33,212 nt of DNA. It comes from Planctomycetota bacterium (GTDB taxonomy: Bacteria > Planctomycetota > Phycisphaerae > Sedimentisphaerales > Anaerobacaceae). A program made the translations under genes and the position numbers. Shown here piece after piece: positions 1 to 9,101 of the stretch. Location: contig JADFHU010000002.1 of the NCBI GenBank assembly GCA_022567055.1, positions 1-33,212 of the forward strand, read 5' to 3'. The first letter of the stretch is position 1; each line of letters opens with the position of its first letter. The notes below the pieces were generated by a model, which saw only the letters and a list, made by a program, of their open reading frames with translations, had not been told where the DNA came from and did no database searches.

Positions 1-2
1 GA

Positions 3-1373
3 GGCATCGAAATGGTGTGGGCCAAGAGCGGCGATCCGACGGACACCTGGCTTTCCTTCGCACGGCAATGCGAGCTGGTCACGACCGGGGGCATCCCTGA
101 GAAACGGCCCGCCAAAAGAGCCGTCGCGCTGTGCGTCGAGTCCATCGGGGTGGCCTTCCAGGAGTTCACGATTCCTGCCGTGGGCTCTCAAGAGACCGAG
201 GCCATGGTCCGGATGCAGGCCGAGACACGATTGCCGCTTCCCATCGAACAAATGGACATCGCCTGGCGTACCCGGCCGGGGACGGCCGGTCAGTGTTCGG
301 TGACCCTGGCGGCGGCCCGGAAGGGATTGCTCCAATCCGTCGCCGATCAACTCCATCAGATCGATCCCACGGAGATGGTATTGGAGGCCGAGGCACTCGT
401 GGCGCTGTGGAAACACCTCTGTTCGCACGAGTCCCTGGATTCGGTGTTGATCGATGTGACGTCACGGCGGACCCTGGTCTGCAACGTAGCTGAGGGCGGT
501 CTTGTTGACGCCACGGTGATGGATGTGGGGTGGGCCGATGTGGAGCCGTCCCTGTGGCCCAGGGAGGGGCTGCCCTCAGAGGCACCGAGTCCATTTGAGG
601 TGTTTGTCCAGGACCTCCGGGACATCCTGGACGGATACGGTTCCGAGGCCGGTGCCCGTGAGGTTTATGTCTCGACGGATACCCCTGAGCAGGTGACTCT
701 GCTGGCTCAGTGCCTGGACGCCAAAGGCCTGTCCGTGGCACCCTTGCAGCCGGATCAGGAGCGCCTCGTCACGCACTCCGAATCGGACACCCTCGACCTG
801 ATCTTTGAGTACCGTCTGGCCCTGGGTGCGGCACTCGCCTGCCTGGACAGCGACACCAAACGCCTGCGGCTATTCGATCGGTACTGTGCGGCGCCCGCCC
901 AGAACGCCAAGAGGCGACGATCCATCACGCCAGGCGCCGCGGCTGCGGTGGCGGTGATTGCCACGGCGATCATGTTGGCGGGGCTCTATGGGATCGATGT
1001 GGTCAAGGCCCAACGGCTCGAGGAATTGACCCAGGGCGCGGATCTGAGACAGATACTGCAAGAGAAGGCCTACCAGAAAGAGATCGCACGGCGGCGTCTG
1101 AATGTTCTGGCCTTGCTCCAGGAGATGGGCGCGGCGGAGGGGTCCGGTATCGTCCTGGACAGCTTGCACTTTAAGGAAGGGCAGGCCATCACGGTAGAGG
1201 GCCGAGCCGACAAGGAAGACCAGCTACACACCTTTCAAGAGGGGCTCCTGGGTCAACGGGGGATAAGCAAGGTCATTCTGGCACGCCCGTCTTTCGATAA
1301 GAAGACGAAGAAATTCGGGTTTACGCTGACCTTCCACTACAAGACCTTCACGCTAAAGAGCGCGAAGTCCTAG
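3..1373 (+). CDS. GspL/PilM-like inner-membrane protein of a type II secretion / type IV pilus-like system (5' end outside window)
   Basis: Probably the cytoplasmic-membrane platform protein that links the secretion ATPase to the GspM/GspC-like neighbours. Counting residues from the ATG at 12, residues 35-285 resemble the later part of an actin-like PilM/GspL domain (for example the stretch MVRMQAETRLPLPIEQ, and LALGAAL near 270). One membrane helix lies at about 307-329, followed by a short coiled region and a PilN/GspL-like alpha/beta domain at about 375-445. The usual first strand with the phosphate-binding DxG motif is missing, and the codons before the ATG are open to the window edge. 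The true start is therefore almost certainly upstream and the ATG at 12 is internal. It leads the row of GspM-, GspC- and GspD-like genes, 32 bp before the next one. Family membership is inferred from layout and patterns; the GspL versus PilM-PilN naming is arbitrary here. Confidence 0.72.
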   Translation, partial: GIEMVWAKSGDPTDTWLSFARQCELVTTGGIPEKRPAKRAVALCVESIGVAFQEFTIPAVGSQETEAMVRMQAETRLPLPIEQMDIAWRTRPGTAGQCSVTLAAARKGLLQSVADQLHQIDPTEMVLEAEALVALWKHLCSHESLDSVLIDVTSRRTLVCNVAEGGLVDATVMDVGWADVEPSLWPREGLPSEAPSPFEVFVQDLRDILDGYGSEAGAREVYVSTDTPEQVTLLAQCLDAKGLSVAPLQPDQERLVTHSESDTLDLIFEYRLALGAALACLDSDTKRLRLFDRYCAAPAQNAKRRRSITPGAAAAVAVIATAIMLAGLYGIDVVKAQRLEELTQGADLRQILQEKAYQKEIARRRLNVLALLQEMGAAEGSGIVLDSLHFKEGQAITVEGRADKEDQLHTFQEGLLGQRGISKVILARPSFDKKTKKFGFTLTFHYKTFTLKSAKS

Positions 1374-1405
1374 TATTGGTATTCAGTTAAAGGACATCCG
1401 CGGCA

Positions 1406-1933
1406 ATGCAATTGGCAGAGAGAGACAAACGAAGCATCAAGATTGGGGCTGCCTGCTTGGTGGCGATGGTCATGGCCGTGTATATGCCTCGGTGGCTGAA
1501 CCACTGGCGCGACCTTCGACGTTCCATTCACCAATCGGAGACGCTCCTTCAAGATGCAGCGCAGGGGACGGGACCCAAGCAGGCGGCCCTGTTGGCCATC
1601 GTGCCCACCTTCAAGATGCCCGAGGCCGAGGAGAAGCAGAAGTTTCTGTTCAGGGACCGCATGAGTACCCTCATCAAGAAGAGCGGCATCAAGGCGGAAC
1701 CGCTCCAACTGGACAGCAAAGGCAAGCGACGCGGCTCGGGTTATCAACGGTTGTTGTTGCATGTCAAGGGCAAGTGCAAGTTCGGGCAACTGCTCGATTT
1801 TCTGGTGTCGCTGAAGACCAATCCCTACTTCGTCGGGATCGAGACGCTGAAAATAGACTGTGACCCGAAGAAGCCCTCGAAAAATCGGGGCGACATCGAC
1901 ATCGAACTGGTCCTATCAACCTACGCGAAATGA
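1406..1933 (+). CDS. GspM/PilO-like single-pass membrane protein
   Basis: A 175-aa protein with a short basic N-terminus, one membrane helix at about 10-28, a helical stretch at about 32-95 and a small alpha/beta domain at about 95-175 (VKGKCKFGQLLDFLVSLK, then a strand-rich end). This is the architecture of GspM and PilO, which dimerise through ferredoxin-like periplasmic domains and bind GspL/PilN. An AAAGGA at 1389-1394 precedes the ATG by 11 nt, a slightly long spacing. The stop overlaps the next start in an ATGA arrangement at 1930-1933, which implies translational coupling. Assignment rests on size, topology and position between GspL-like and GspC-like genes rather than on a diagnostic motif. 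Confidence 0.6.
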   Translation: MQLAERDKRSIKIGAACLVAMVMAVYMPRWLNHWRDLRRSIHQSETLLQDAAQGTGPKQAALLAIVPTFKMPEAEEKQKFLFRDRMSTLIKKSGIKAEPLQLDSKGKRRGSGYQRLLLHVKGKCKFGQLLDFLVSLKTNPYFVGIETLKIDCDPKKPSKNRGDIDIELVLSTYAK

Positions 1934-2586
1934 CGAACCCAGCCATGAGAACCCGAACAGGCAAGCAAGACCGGCAGTACCTCGCAGGACTGTTACTCGC
2001 AGCCGCGGCCCTGAGTATCGCGTTTCTGATCGCCCACGGCCTGCGATTCTTCCTAGCCGAGCGGGTGACCTCTCTGACACTCCGGAGCCTGACGGCCGAC
2101 GAACCCAATGAAGCGACCGTGAAAGCGTATCTGGCCCAGGACTTCAACAGCGTGGCGCAACTGAAAAAGAGCAACCTCTTCGCACCCGCGCCCCCCAAGC
2201 GAAATCCGGTGGCCGCGGTGCAAGGCATCATGGGACAGTCGGCGTTGATCAACGGCAAATGGTACAGCGTGGGGGACAAGGTCAAGGACGCCAAAATCGT
2301 GGCCATCGAATCGACGTTGGTGACAGTCGAATGGGAGGGTAAGAAGAGCACCTTCGCACCCATTGACGGCGGGTCGGCCGGTCCTTCTCCTGGGGGCCCG
2401 CCCGGACGTGCGGGACGCCCGGCACGCCCTGGAGGTCAGGGTCGTAGAGCCGGTCCCAAGGTGGGACCTGGCCCTAAACCGACTGCCGGGCGGGCGAAGG
2501 ACTTTTCACCTGCGGATATCGCCGGACTCAAGGAAATGTCGCCTGAGGAAAGGAAAGCCGCCATGGTTCAGTTTATGAATCGATAG
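1930..2586 (+). CDS. GspC/PilP-like protein with a Pro/Gly/Arg-rich tail
   Basis: A 218-aa protein with one membrane helix at about 17-42. A small beta domain at about 96-146 reads like the homology region of GspC or the PilP fold: IMGQSALINGKWYSVGD, then two short strands (KIVAIESTLVTVEWEG). In type II systems this region contacts the N0 domain of the secretin, and the secretin gene follows directly. Unlike classic GspC there is no PDZ or coiled-coil module after it. Instead there is a low-complexity segment rich in Pro, Gly, Arg and Lys (about 148-190) and then a short helical end with the motif MSPEERKAAM. The ATG overlaps the previous stop by 4 nt. A 140-bp gap with no clear promoter separates it from the secretin gene. 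Confidence 0.6.
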   Translation: MTNPAMRTRTGKQDRQYLAGLLLAAAALSIAFLIAHGLRFFLAERVTSLTLRSLTADEPNEATVKAYLAQDFNSVAQLKKSNLFAPAPPKRNPVAAVQGIMGQSALINGKWYSVGDKVKDAKIVAIESTLVTVEWEGKKSTFAPIDGGSAGPSPGGPPGRAGRPARPGGQGRRAGPKVGPGPKPTAGRAKDFSPADIAGLKEMSPEERKAAMVQFMNR

Positions 2587-2726
2587 GAGCTGAAGAAATC
2601 AAGCTCGGGGCACGCGACAGGGCGGGACATCTCTGGCGAGCCTCTTGAACGGCTGGTTGGGTCGGCTCTGCCGGGATCTATGTCACTTCGTCGCAGTGAA
2701 GTCACAATGAAAGAGAGGTTTCTAAA

Positions 2727-5700
2727 GTGAAACGGTCAAAACTATTCCTAATGCTTTGCGTACTGGCCCTATCGGCCCTGATGATCTGGCGGATCGGCTT
2801 CCACGACCTCCAATCGTCGGCTCAGACGATCCTCTCACTGGTCCGGTCCGCCGCAGCGGCCGAGGCACCCGAGGCGGACCGCGCGGATGCCGAACCCAAC
2901 GCCGCCACCCCGGCGCCGAAGCAAGCAACAGAGGAAGAAAAAGAAGAGCCTTCTGATCCCAATTCAGAGCAGGTGACAGCCAATACCGAGACACCGCCTG
3001 CGCCTGCGGATGCCAACGAGGCCAATTCGGAAGCGGAATCGGAAGAGGAACCCCTCGAAGCCTTGAATCTGAAAGATGTAGAGGTCAAAGACCTCATCGA
3101 GAAACTGGCCAAATGGACCGACAAGGCGATCATCCCCGACGAGAAGGTCATGAAGCAGAAGATCACCATCTACGCGCCGCACAAGGTGACACGCAAGGAG
3201 GCGCTGGCCTTGATCTATAGCGCCCTGCGGACAAAGGGCTTTGTCGCGGAACACACCGACAATGTCATCTATCTGAAGCCCATTGACAAGGCCAAGCTGG
3301 GGCAGGTCCCGACGGTGGGGTCCGACGAGCACCTGGCCCTGTTCGAGAACAAAGAGCAGATCGTACAGAAGTTCTTCAAACTCAAGAACTACAGTCCCTC
3401 CCGCATGGGCGAAATCCTGGCGCCACTGGTGGGAGAATATGGCGACGTCAGTGCCGATGAGATTACGGGAACCGTGATCGTGATCGACACGGTGGCCAAT
3501 TTGATTCGCATCAAGGGGGTGATCGCCGAGTTTGATGTGCCCGAGGCCGAGCAGTCCGTGTCGGAAGTGATCCAGGTTCATAACGGTGATCCGATCGAGA
3601 TTGTGCAGCTCATCCGGATCTTGATGGGAGGCGAGACACCGGCGCGGCCGCGGTCCAGCAGCAGCAGTTCGCGCTCGTCGTCAAGCCGGGGTATCATTCG
3701 CTTTAGTCCTGGTGGCTCAAGAAGCTCCAGTTCCTCGAAGAAGTCCAAGCCTGCTTCCTCTCCCATCATGGGCAAGAGCCAGGTGCCCATCTATCTGCAT
3801 GCAGAACCCCGCAGGAACTGGATCATCGCCCGAGCCTCGGCCCAGGACATGGTGGTGGTCAAGGAATGGGTCCAGAAACTCGATGTCGCCGAGCCCGTCG
3901 TATCGGAGTACGAGACGGTTTCCGTGGTGTATGCCGATGCGCGGGAAGTCGCCACTCGCATCGAGAGTGCCCTGGCGGAGATGCCGGGCAGCGCACTGCA
4001 ACCGAGTATCCTGGTCCGCTCTCTGGAGCAGTCCCGTCAGATCCTGATCATCGGTCGCAAGGATCTGCGGGAGATGGTCAAGAAGCTCATCGCGGAGATC
4101 GATATCCCTCCGGGAGAATTCGAAACGAAGACTTTTGACCTGAAGTATGTTGACTCCACTCAGATCAAGGAAAACATCGACAGCCTCTACGGTCAGGAAG
4201 GGCCGACCGGCTACAATGACTATTACTATTATCGATATGGGCCGGGCAGTCAGAACAATCCGGGAGACATGGTCAAGGTCATTGATTTTCCCATGATGCA
4301 GCAGGTGACGGTCATCTGTGCACCCGTCAAGATGAGAAGGATCGAAGAGCAGATCGAGGAGTGGGATCAGCCTCTGGATGTGGATGAGGTGAAACCGCGT
4401 TTCGTGGAAGTTCGAAACTCGGACCCCCAGCAGATCGCCACGCTCCTGACCAATCTCTTTAGCGAGGACGCTTCCTCTGTTAATGACTTTTTCCGTGTCT
4501 ACTACTATGGGGACAACTCCGACTCGAAGAAAAAGATCATCGGGCCCCTCTACGGGCAACTCACCTTCGAACATGTCCCCGGTACCAAGAAGATCATCAT
4601 TATCAGCAAGATTCCCGAGGCCTACGATGTCATCATCGATCTGGTCCGTGAGCTGGACGCGGCGGAGATGGCCGAAGTCCCCAACGTGATCCGCCTCAAG
4701 TATGCCGATCCGGAGGCCTTGGCGGAGCGACTGAACGCCCTGTTCAACGAGTCCGGAACGAATGCCTCGATCCGCTTCGACCGTCGGGGACTCAGTGACA
4801 TGGCCACCGGGGGTGGGCAGGGGAGCGACAACCAGAACAACAACAATCGAAACCAAAACAACAACAATAACAACAACAATGATTCGGACAGCTACCGGCC
4901 CTGGTGGAATGAGCAACGGCCGGGCATTGACGAAGAGCCGATCAGCAATGTGATCGGTAAGGTTCGCTTCATTCCCGATACGCACAGCAAATCGATCCTG
5001 GTGCTGGCCCCGCCGGAGTTTATGGAGAACATCGAAAACCTTGTGCGTGAGCTGGATGTCCCCGGCAAGCAGGTCCTGATCAAGGTGGTCATCGTGGAGG
5101 TGGAGCACTCGAGCTTGACCAGTCTGGGCGTGCGATTGTCCTCAAACCCTGGCGCCTTTCCGGCCGTGGGGGAGTCCGGCGTATTGGCCTTGACACAACT
5201 CACTCAGTTGTTCACAGAAGGATCCGCCGCGGCCGCGGCGCGGACCACCTCGCCCCTGAGCGCCGTCGGCACCGGCACCGGTAGCATTGTGGGGGGAACG
5301 GCCGATGTCTACGCCATGGTCGATTTTCTGGCCAAGACGGTCGATGCCAAGATTCTCAATCAGCAGTCTCTCTGGACCAAAGACAACGAAGAGGCCAGCT
5401 TCTTCAAGGGAGATCTCGTGGCCTTCAACGCCGGATCCACGGTCGGGACCGGCGGATTTTCCACCCAAAACATTGTCTTCGACCGGGTCGGTATGTGGCT
5501 ACAGATTCGTCCCAGTATCACGCCCGAGGACCGCGTGGACATGGAGATTCGCGTGACGCTGTCACAACTCAAGAGCGAGACCGTGAATGGGCAACCGGTC
5601 CGGGGCGAGATGGAGACCACCACCAAGATGATTGTCGAGAATGGCGAGACGCTGATGATGGCCGGTATTCTCTTCCAGAAGGACAGCCACATCGCCCTCA

Positions 5701-5933
5701 AGGTGCCCCTGCTGGGGGATATTCCCCTCCTCGGGGCCTTGTTCAAACACAAGGAGTTGATTCAATCGAACACCGAACTCATTGTCTTCATCACGCCCCA
5801 GGTCGTCGGCGTGACAGAGGGCAGGGCCGAGAAGACAGCCGAGCTGATGCAAGAGCCCCTGGAGATACTCGGCGGCGTCGAGGCCCAGATGGATGAGATG
5901 TTTGAGCAGGAGGACGTCTACGACGATGACTAG
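2727..5933 (+). CDS. gspD: Long secretin (GspD/PilQ family)
   Basis: Outer-membrane secretin forming the exit channel of the secretion or pilus machine. GTG start, with AGAGAGG at 2712-2717 as ribosome binding site. N-terminal signal segment at 5-25, an acidic Glu/Ala/Pro linker at 43-108, an N0-type domain at about 109-187, then about six secretin-N-like repeats (roughly 210-272, 278-387, 394-460, 465-548, 555-645, 651-779). The secretin core lies at about 782-1028 and carries the hallmark VPLLGDIPLLGALFK at 993-1007. The second repeat is split by a Ser-rich insert (306-340) and the sixth by an Asn-rich insert (700-720). At 1068 aa it is well above the 600-750 aa usual for GspD. It ends in an acidic tail with no obvious S-domain for a pilotin. 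It is the last gene of its operon and converges on the efflux operon 45 bp away. Confidence 0.92.
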   Translation: MKRSKLFLMLCVLALSALMIWRIGFHDLQSSAQTILSLVRSAAAAEAPEADRADAEPNAATPAPKQATEEEKEEPSDPNSEQVTANTETPPAPADANEANSEAESEEEPLEALNLKDVEVKDLIEKLAKWTDKAIIPDEKVMKQKITIYAPHKVTRKEALALIYSALRTKGFVAEHTDNVIYLKPIDKAKLGQVPTVGSDEHLALFENKEQIVQKFFKLKNYSPSRMGEILAPLVGEYGDVSADEITGTVIVIDTVANLIRIKGVIAEFDVPEAEQSVSEVIQVHNGDPIEIVQLIRILMGGETPARPRSSSSSSRSSSSRGIIRFSPGGSRSSSSSKKSKPASSPIMGKSQVPIYLHAEPRRNWIIARASAQDMVVVKEWVQKLDVAEPVVSEYETVSVVYADAREVATRIESALAEMPGSALQPSILVRSLEQSRQILIIGRKDLREMVKKLIAEIDIPPGEFETKTFDLKYVDSTQIKENIDSLYGQEGPTGYNDYYYYRYGPGSQNNPGDMVKVIDFPMMQQVTVICAPVKMRRIEEQIEEWDQPLDVDEVKPRFVEVRNSDPQQIATLLTNLFSEDASSVNDFFRVYYYGDNSDSKKKIIGPLYGQLTFEHVPGTKKIIIISKIPEAYDVIIDLVRELDAAEMAEVPNVIRLKYADPEALAERLNALFNESGTNASIRFDRRGLSDMATGGGQGSDNQNNNNRNQNNNNNNNNDSDSYRPWWNEQRPGIDEEPISNVIGKVRFIPDTHSKSILVLAPPEFMENIENLVRELDVPGKQVLIKVVIVEVEHSSLTSLGVRLSSNPGAFPAVGESGVLALTQLTQLFTEGSAAAAARTTSPLSAVGTGTGSIVGGTADVYAMVDFLAKTVDAKILNQQSLWTKDNEEASFFKGDLVAFNAGSTVGTGGFSTQNIVFDRVGMWLQIRPSITPEDRVDMEIRVTLSQLKSETVNGQPVRGEMETTTKMIVENGETLMMAGILFQKDSHIALKVPLLGDIPLLGALFKHKELIQSNTELIVFITPQVVGVTEGRAEKTAELMQEPLEILGGVEAQMDEMFEQEDVYDDD

Positions 5934-5978
5934 GGCCTGTGATCCTGCAGATCTTGCGTTTCATCTCTTCGGTCCTCT

Positions 5979-8900
5979 CTATGTGTGCGAGGCATGCTTT
6001 CGTTCCAAACGCTCTTCAATCCAAACGTAGACCGCGGGAATGACAAAGAGCGTGAGCAAGGTCGAGGTGGTGAGTCCAAATACCACAACCGTGGCCAAGG
6101 GGCGCTGCACATCGGCCCCGATGCCACGGGCCAGCAGCAAGGGCAGAAGGCCCAACACGGTGGTCATCGCGGTCATCAGAACCGGTCGAAGACGCAATAA
6201 TGCTCCTTCCTGCACGGCTTCGATGACCGATTTACCGCGCTTACGGAGATCATTGAAGTAGGTGACCAACACCATGCCATTCTGGACGGCGATGCCAAAT
6301 AGAGCGATAAACCCTACCGAAGCCGGCACCGAGAGATACTCGCCTGTCACCACCAATCCGATGATCCCGCCGATGAGCGCGAGAGGTACGTTGACGACGA
6401 TAATCAGGGCATGTCGCATTTGTCCGAACGACATCCATAACATCATAAATACCAGGCCAATGACGGTTGGAACGATGATGGACAATCGTTTCATGGCCCG
6501 CTGCTGGTTCTCGAACTGACCGCCATACTCAATGGTGTAACCAGGCGGTAGTTGCACCTGCTCGGAAATCCGCTTCTGGATATCGGATACGACACTGCCC
6601 ATATCCCGGCCACGGACATTCCCCTGGACAATCCAGCGTCGTTGGTTTTTCTCCCGATTGATTTGAAGGGGTCCGATCACCTGTCGCACCTTGGCGACCT
6701 GTGACAGCGGAATCACGTTTCCTTTGCTGGTTGGAACCAGGACGTTACCGATGGCTTCCGGATCAGTGCGATAGGCTTCCTGGAAGCGCATGTGGATCCC
6801 GAAGCGACGGGTGTTGAGATAGATGTAGTCGATGACTTCGCCGCCGATCGCCAACTCCACCATCTCCATGATCTTGCCGACCGTCACACCGTATCGAGCA
6901 CATGCCTCACGGTCGGCGACCACCTGGACCTGGGGTTGACCAAAGCTCTGTTCAATAGACAGGTCGACGAGGCCGGGAATGGTGTCAATCGCGTCTCGAA
7001 TCTCTTCTGATTTCCGGCGAAGCACATTCAAGTCCTCGCCGTACACTTTGATGGCAAGCTGGGCCCTGATGCCGGAGAGAAGTTCGTCGAAGGCATTCTG
7101 AATCGGTTGGGTGAAGTTGAGTTGCACGCCGGGAAACGGCTTTAGCTTCGCATTGAGACCGTTTATCAATTCCTCTTTGCTGCGATATCCTTTCCATTCG
7201 CGTAACGGTTTCAGTGTTATGTGTATTTCCGCATAGTTGACCGGATGGGGGTGGCTGCCGGCTTCAGGACGTCCAACGCGTGAAATGGTTTCCTCAACCG
7301 CGTCGAACTGCACAATCTCCCTCTCCATCTCCATGATGAGTTCGGTGCCCTTTTCAAGGGAGATAGAGGGCGCCATAGTCACACCGATGAGGATAGATCC
7401 CTCTTCTAGGGTGGGAATAAACTCCGTCCCCAAGAAGGGCACGACCGCCATACTGGCCATAAAGATAAGAAGAGCGGCAGCCATCACACCAAACTTCCAC
7501 CGCAGGGTAGCGGCCAGCAACGGTCCGTAGATCCCTTTCAGACCCCGTACCCATCTCAGCTCTCGGTACGATTGTTGTTTGAGCAGGAACAAGGACAGGA
7601 CCGGTGCAACGACGATAGCCACCCAGAGGGATCCGAAAAGAGCAAAGGCTATGGTGAACGCCATGGGCGAAAACATTTTTCCTTCCACCCCTTCCAGCGT
7701 GAACAAGGGCAAGAAAACGATGATGATAATGACGATGGAGAAGACAATCGGACGACTCACCTCGCGCGCCGCATCGCAAATAACCGTTGCCTTGCTCTTT
7801 CCTTGTTCTTTTCGCACGCCGAGATGTCGGAAGAGATTCTCGACCATGACAATGGCGCCATCGCCCAACATACCAATGGCGATCGCAATTCCCCCCAATG
7901 ACATCAGATTGGCGGAAATGCCCTGTACGCCCATGCCTAGCACCGCAACCAACGCACAAATCGGTAATGAAAGCGCTACGATGAAGGCGCTGCGGAGATT
8001 CCCCAGAAACAGCACCAGCGTCATGATGACCAGTAAGCCCCCTATGAGTAGGGATTTCTTCACTGTCCAGGTGGCCTCCCGGACCAGTTCAGCCTGTTCG
8101 TAGTACGGAATCAGCTCGACTCCCTCGGGAAGCGCTTTCTTGACTTGGTCTATTTTTTCATAGAGTCGATGAATCACATCAGAGGTGTTCTCACCGAAGA
8201 GCTTGAGAACCATACCGGAAACGACTTCTCTCTCGCCGTTGTGGGTAACCACGCCTCGTCGAATCTCATTGCCATATTCGATCTCCGCCAGGTCTGACAG
8301 CAGGACGGGGCGACCCTCCTCTTCCTTCACGGCGATGTTGCGGATGTCCTGGAGGTTCTCCACCAACCCAATACCTCGGACGAGATGCTCTTCGGATCCC
8401 AGCACAAGAAACTGACCGCCCACGTTGCGGTTGTTTTCAGTGACAGCGTCAACCAGATCTTTCAGTGTGAGATCATACTTCAATAACGCGTTGGGGTTGA
8501 CCCGAATCTGGTACTGCAGCACATGACCACCGATCGATAAAATGTCGGTCACCCCGGGAACGGTTTGAAGCTGAAACTTGACGACCCAATCGTTCAACTC
8601 TCGCAGCCAAGTGTCCACCTCCTTACCGTCCGTATCCACCTTCTCCGCGTCTGCTGTCAGATAGTAGAGGAATATCTGACCCAGTCCCGTAGAGATGGGA
8701 CCCAGGGCCGGTGGTTCATCCGTCTCCGGGAGTTCCGCCATGACACTCGATAACCTCTCGCCAACAAGCTGTCGGGCAAAGTAGATATCCGTAGTGTCTT
8801 TAAAGTACACATAAATCACGGCCATGCCGAATGCGGATGTCGACTTGATCTGTGTGACATCCGGAAGACCATTCATGGCCGACTCGATAGGGTAAGTGAT

Positions 8901-9092
8901 GAGCCGTTCAATCTCTTCCGGTGCCATCCCGTGCCCTTCGGCAAAGACAGGCACCATGATCGGAGAGATATCCGGAAAGGCATCCACCGGCATATGTTTA
9001 TACTGATAGATCCCCGTGCCTATCAGCGCGACCACCGTGAAAATCACGAGTCCCGGCAATTTCAATGCGGATTCAGTAATCTTGTCTATCAT
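5979..9092 (-). CDS. Heavy-metal efflux RND pump, CzcA/CusA family
   Basis: Proton-driven inner-membrane pump of a tripartite metal exporter; 1037 aa, the normal family length. Helix 1 is at about 12-30, followed by the RND hallmarks DAFPDISP (37-44) and YPIESAMNGLP (67-77). Two large periplasmic loops and the 12-helix layout are visible. In the fourth helix D411 and E418 are kept (GDGAIVMVEN), but the position of the first Asp of the CzcA motif DFGxxxD is Ala405, as in CusA. By contrast, cleft positions matching CusA Met573 and Met623 (recalled alignment) are not Met: the second reads AFDELLSG, as in Zn/Co/Cd-type pumps. Substrate is therefore uncertain, with a divalent metal somewhat more likely than Cu/Ag. 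The start lies 9 bp after the stop of the membrane-fusion gene. Confidence 0.93.
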   Translation of the reverse strand: MIDKITESALKLPGLVIFTVVALIGTGIYQYKHMPVDAFPDISPIMVPVFAEGHGMAPEEIERLITYPIESAMNGLPDVTQIKSTSAFGMAVIYVYFKDTTDIYFARQLVGERLSSVMAELPETDEPPALGPISTGLGQIFLYYLTADAEKVDTDGKEVDTWLRELNDWVVKFQLQTVPGVTDILSIGGHVLQYQIRVNPNALLKYDLTLKDLVDAVTENNRNVGGQFLVLGSEEHLVRGIGLVENLQDIRNIAVKEEEGRPVLLSDLAEIEYGNEIRRGVVTHNGEREVVSGMVLKLFGENTSDVIHRLYEKIDQVKKALPEGVELIPYYEQAELVREATWTVKKSLLIGGLLVIMTLVLFLGNLRSAFIVALSLPICALVAVLGMGVQGISANLMSLGGIAIAIGMLGDGAIVMVENLFRHLGVRKEQGKSKATVICDAAREVSRPIVFSIVIIIIVFLPLFTLEGVEGKMFSPMAFTIAFALFGSLWVAIVVAPVLSLFLLKQQSYRELRWVRGLKGIYGPLLAATLRWKFGVMAAALLIFMASMAVVPFLGTEFIPTLEEGSILIGVTMAPSISLEKGTELIMEMEREIVQFDAVEETISRVGRPEAGSHPHPVNYAEIHITLKPLREWKGYRSKEELINGLNAKLKPFPGVQLNFTQPIQNAFDELLSGIRAQLAIKVYGEDLNVLRRKSEEIRDAIDTIPGLVDLSIEQSFGQPQVQVVADREACARYGVTVGKIMEMVELAIGGEVIDYIYLNTRRFGIHMRFQEAYRTDPEAIGNVLVPTSKGNVIPLSQVAKVRQVIGPLQINREKNQRRWIVQGNVRGRDMGSVVSDIQKRISEQVQLPPGYTIEYGGQFENQQRAMKRLSIIVPTVIGLVFMMLWMSFGQMRHALIIVVNVPLALIGGIIGLVVTGEYLSVPASVGFIALFGIAVQNGMVLVTYFNDLRKRGKSVIEAVQEGALLRLRPVLMTAMTTVLGLLPLLLARGIGADVQRPLATVVVFGLTTSTLLTLFVIPAVYVWIEERLERKHASHT

Positions 9093-9101
9093 GGCGGTCC
9101 C

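Noticed and set aside
3717-5108. 463-codon open frame on the minus strand inside the secretin gene
   Set aside because: Exact antisense shadow of a well-supported gene; composition (runs of Val, Ile, Asp, His) reflects the complementary codons.
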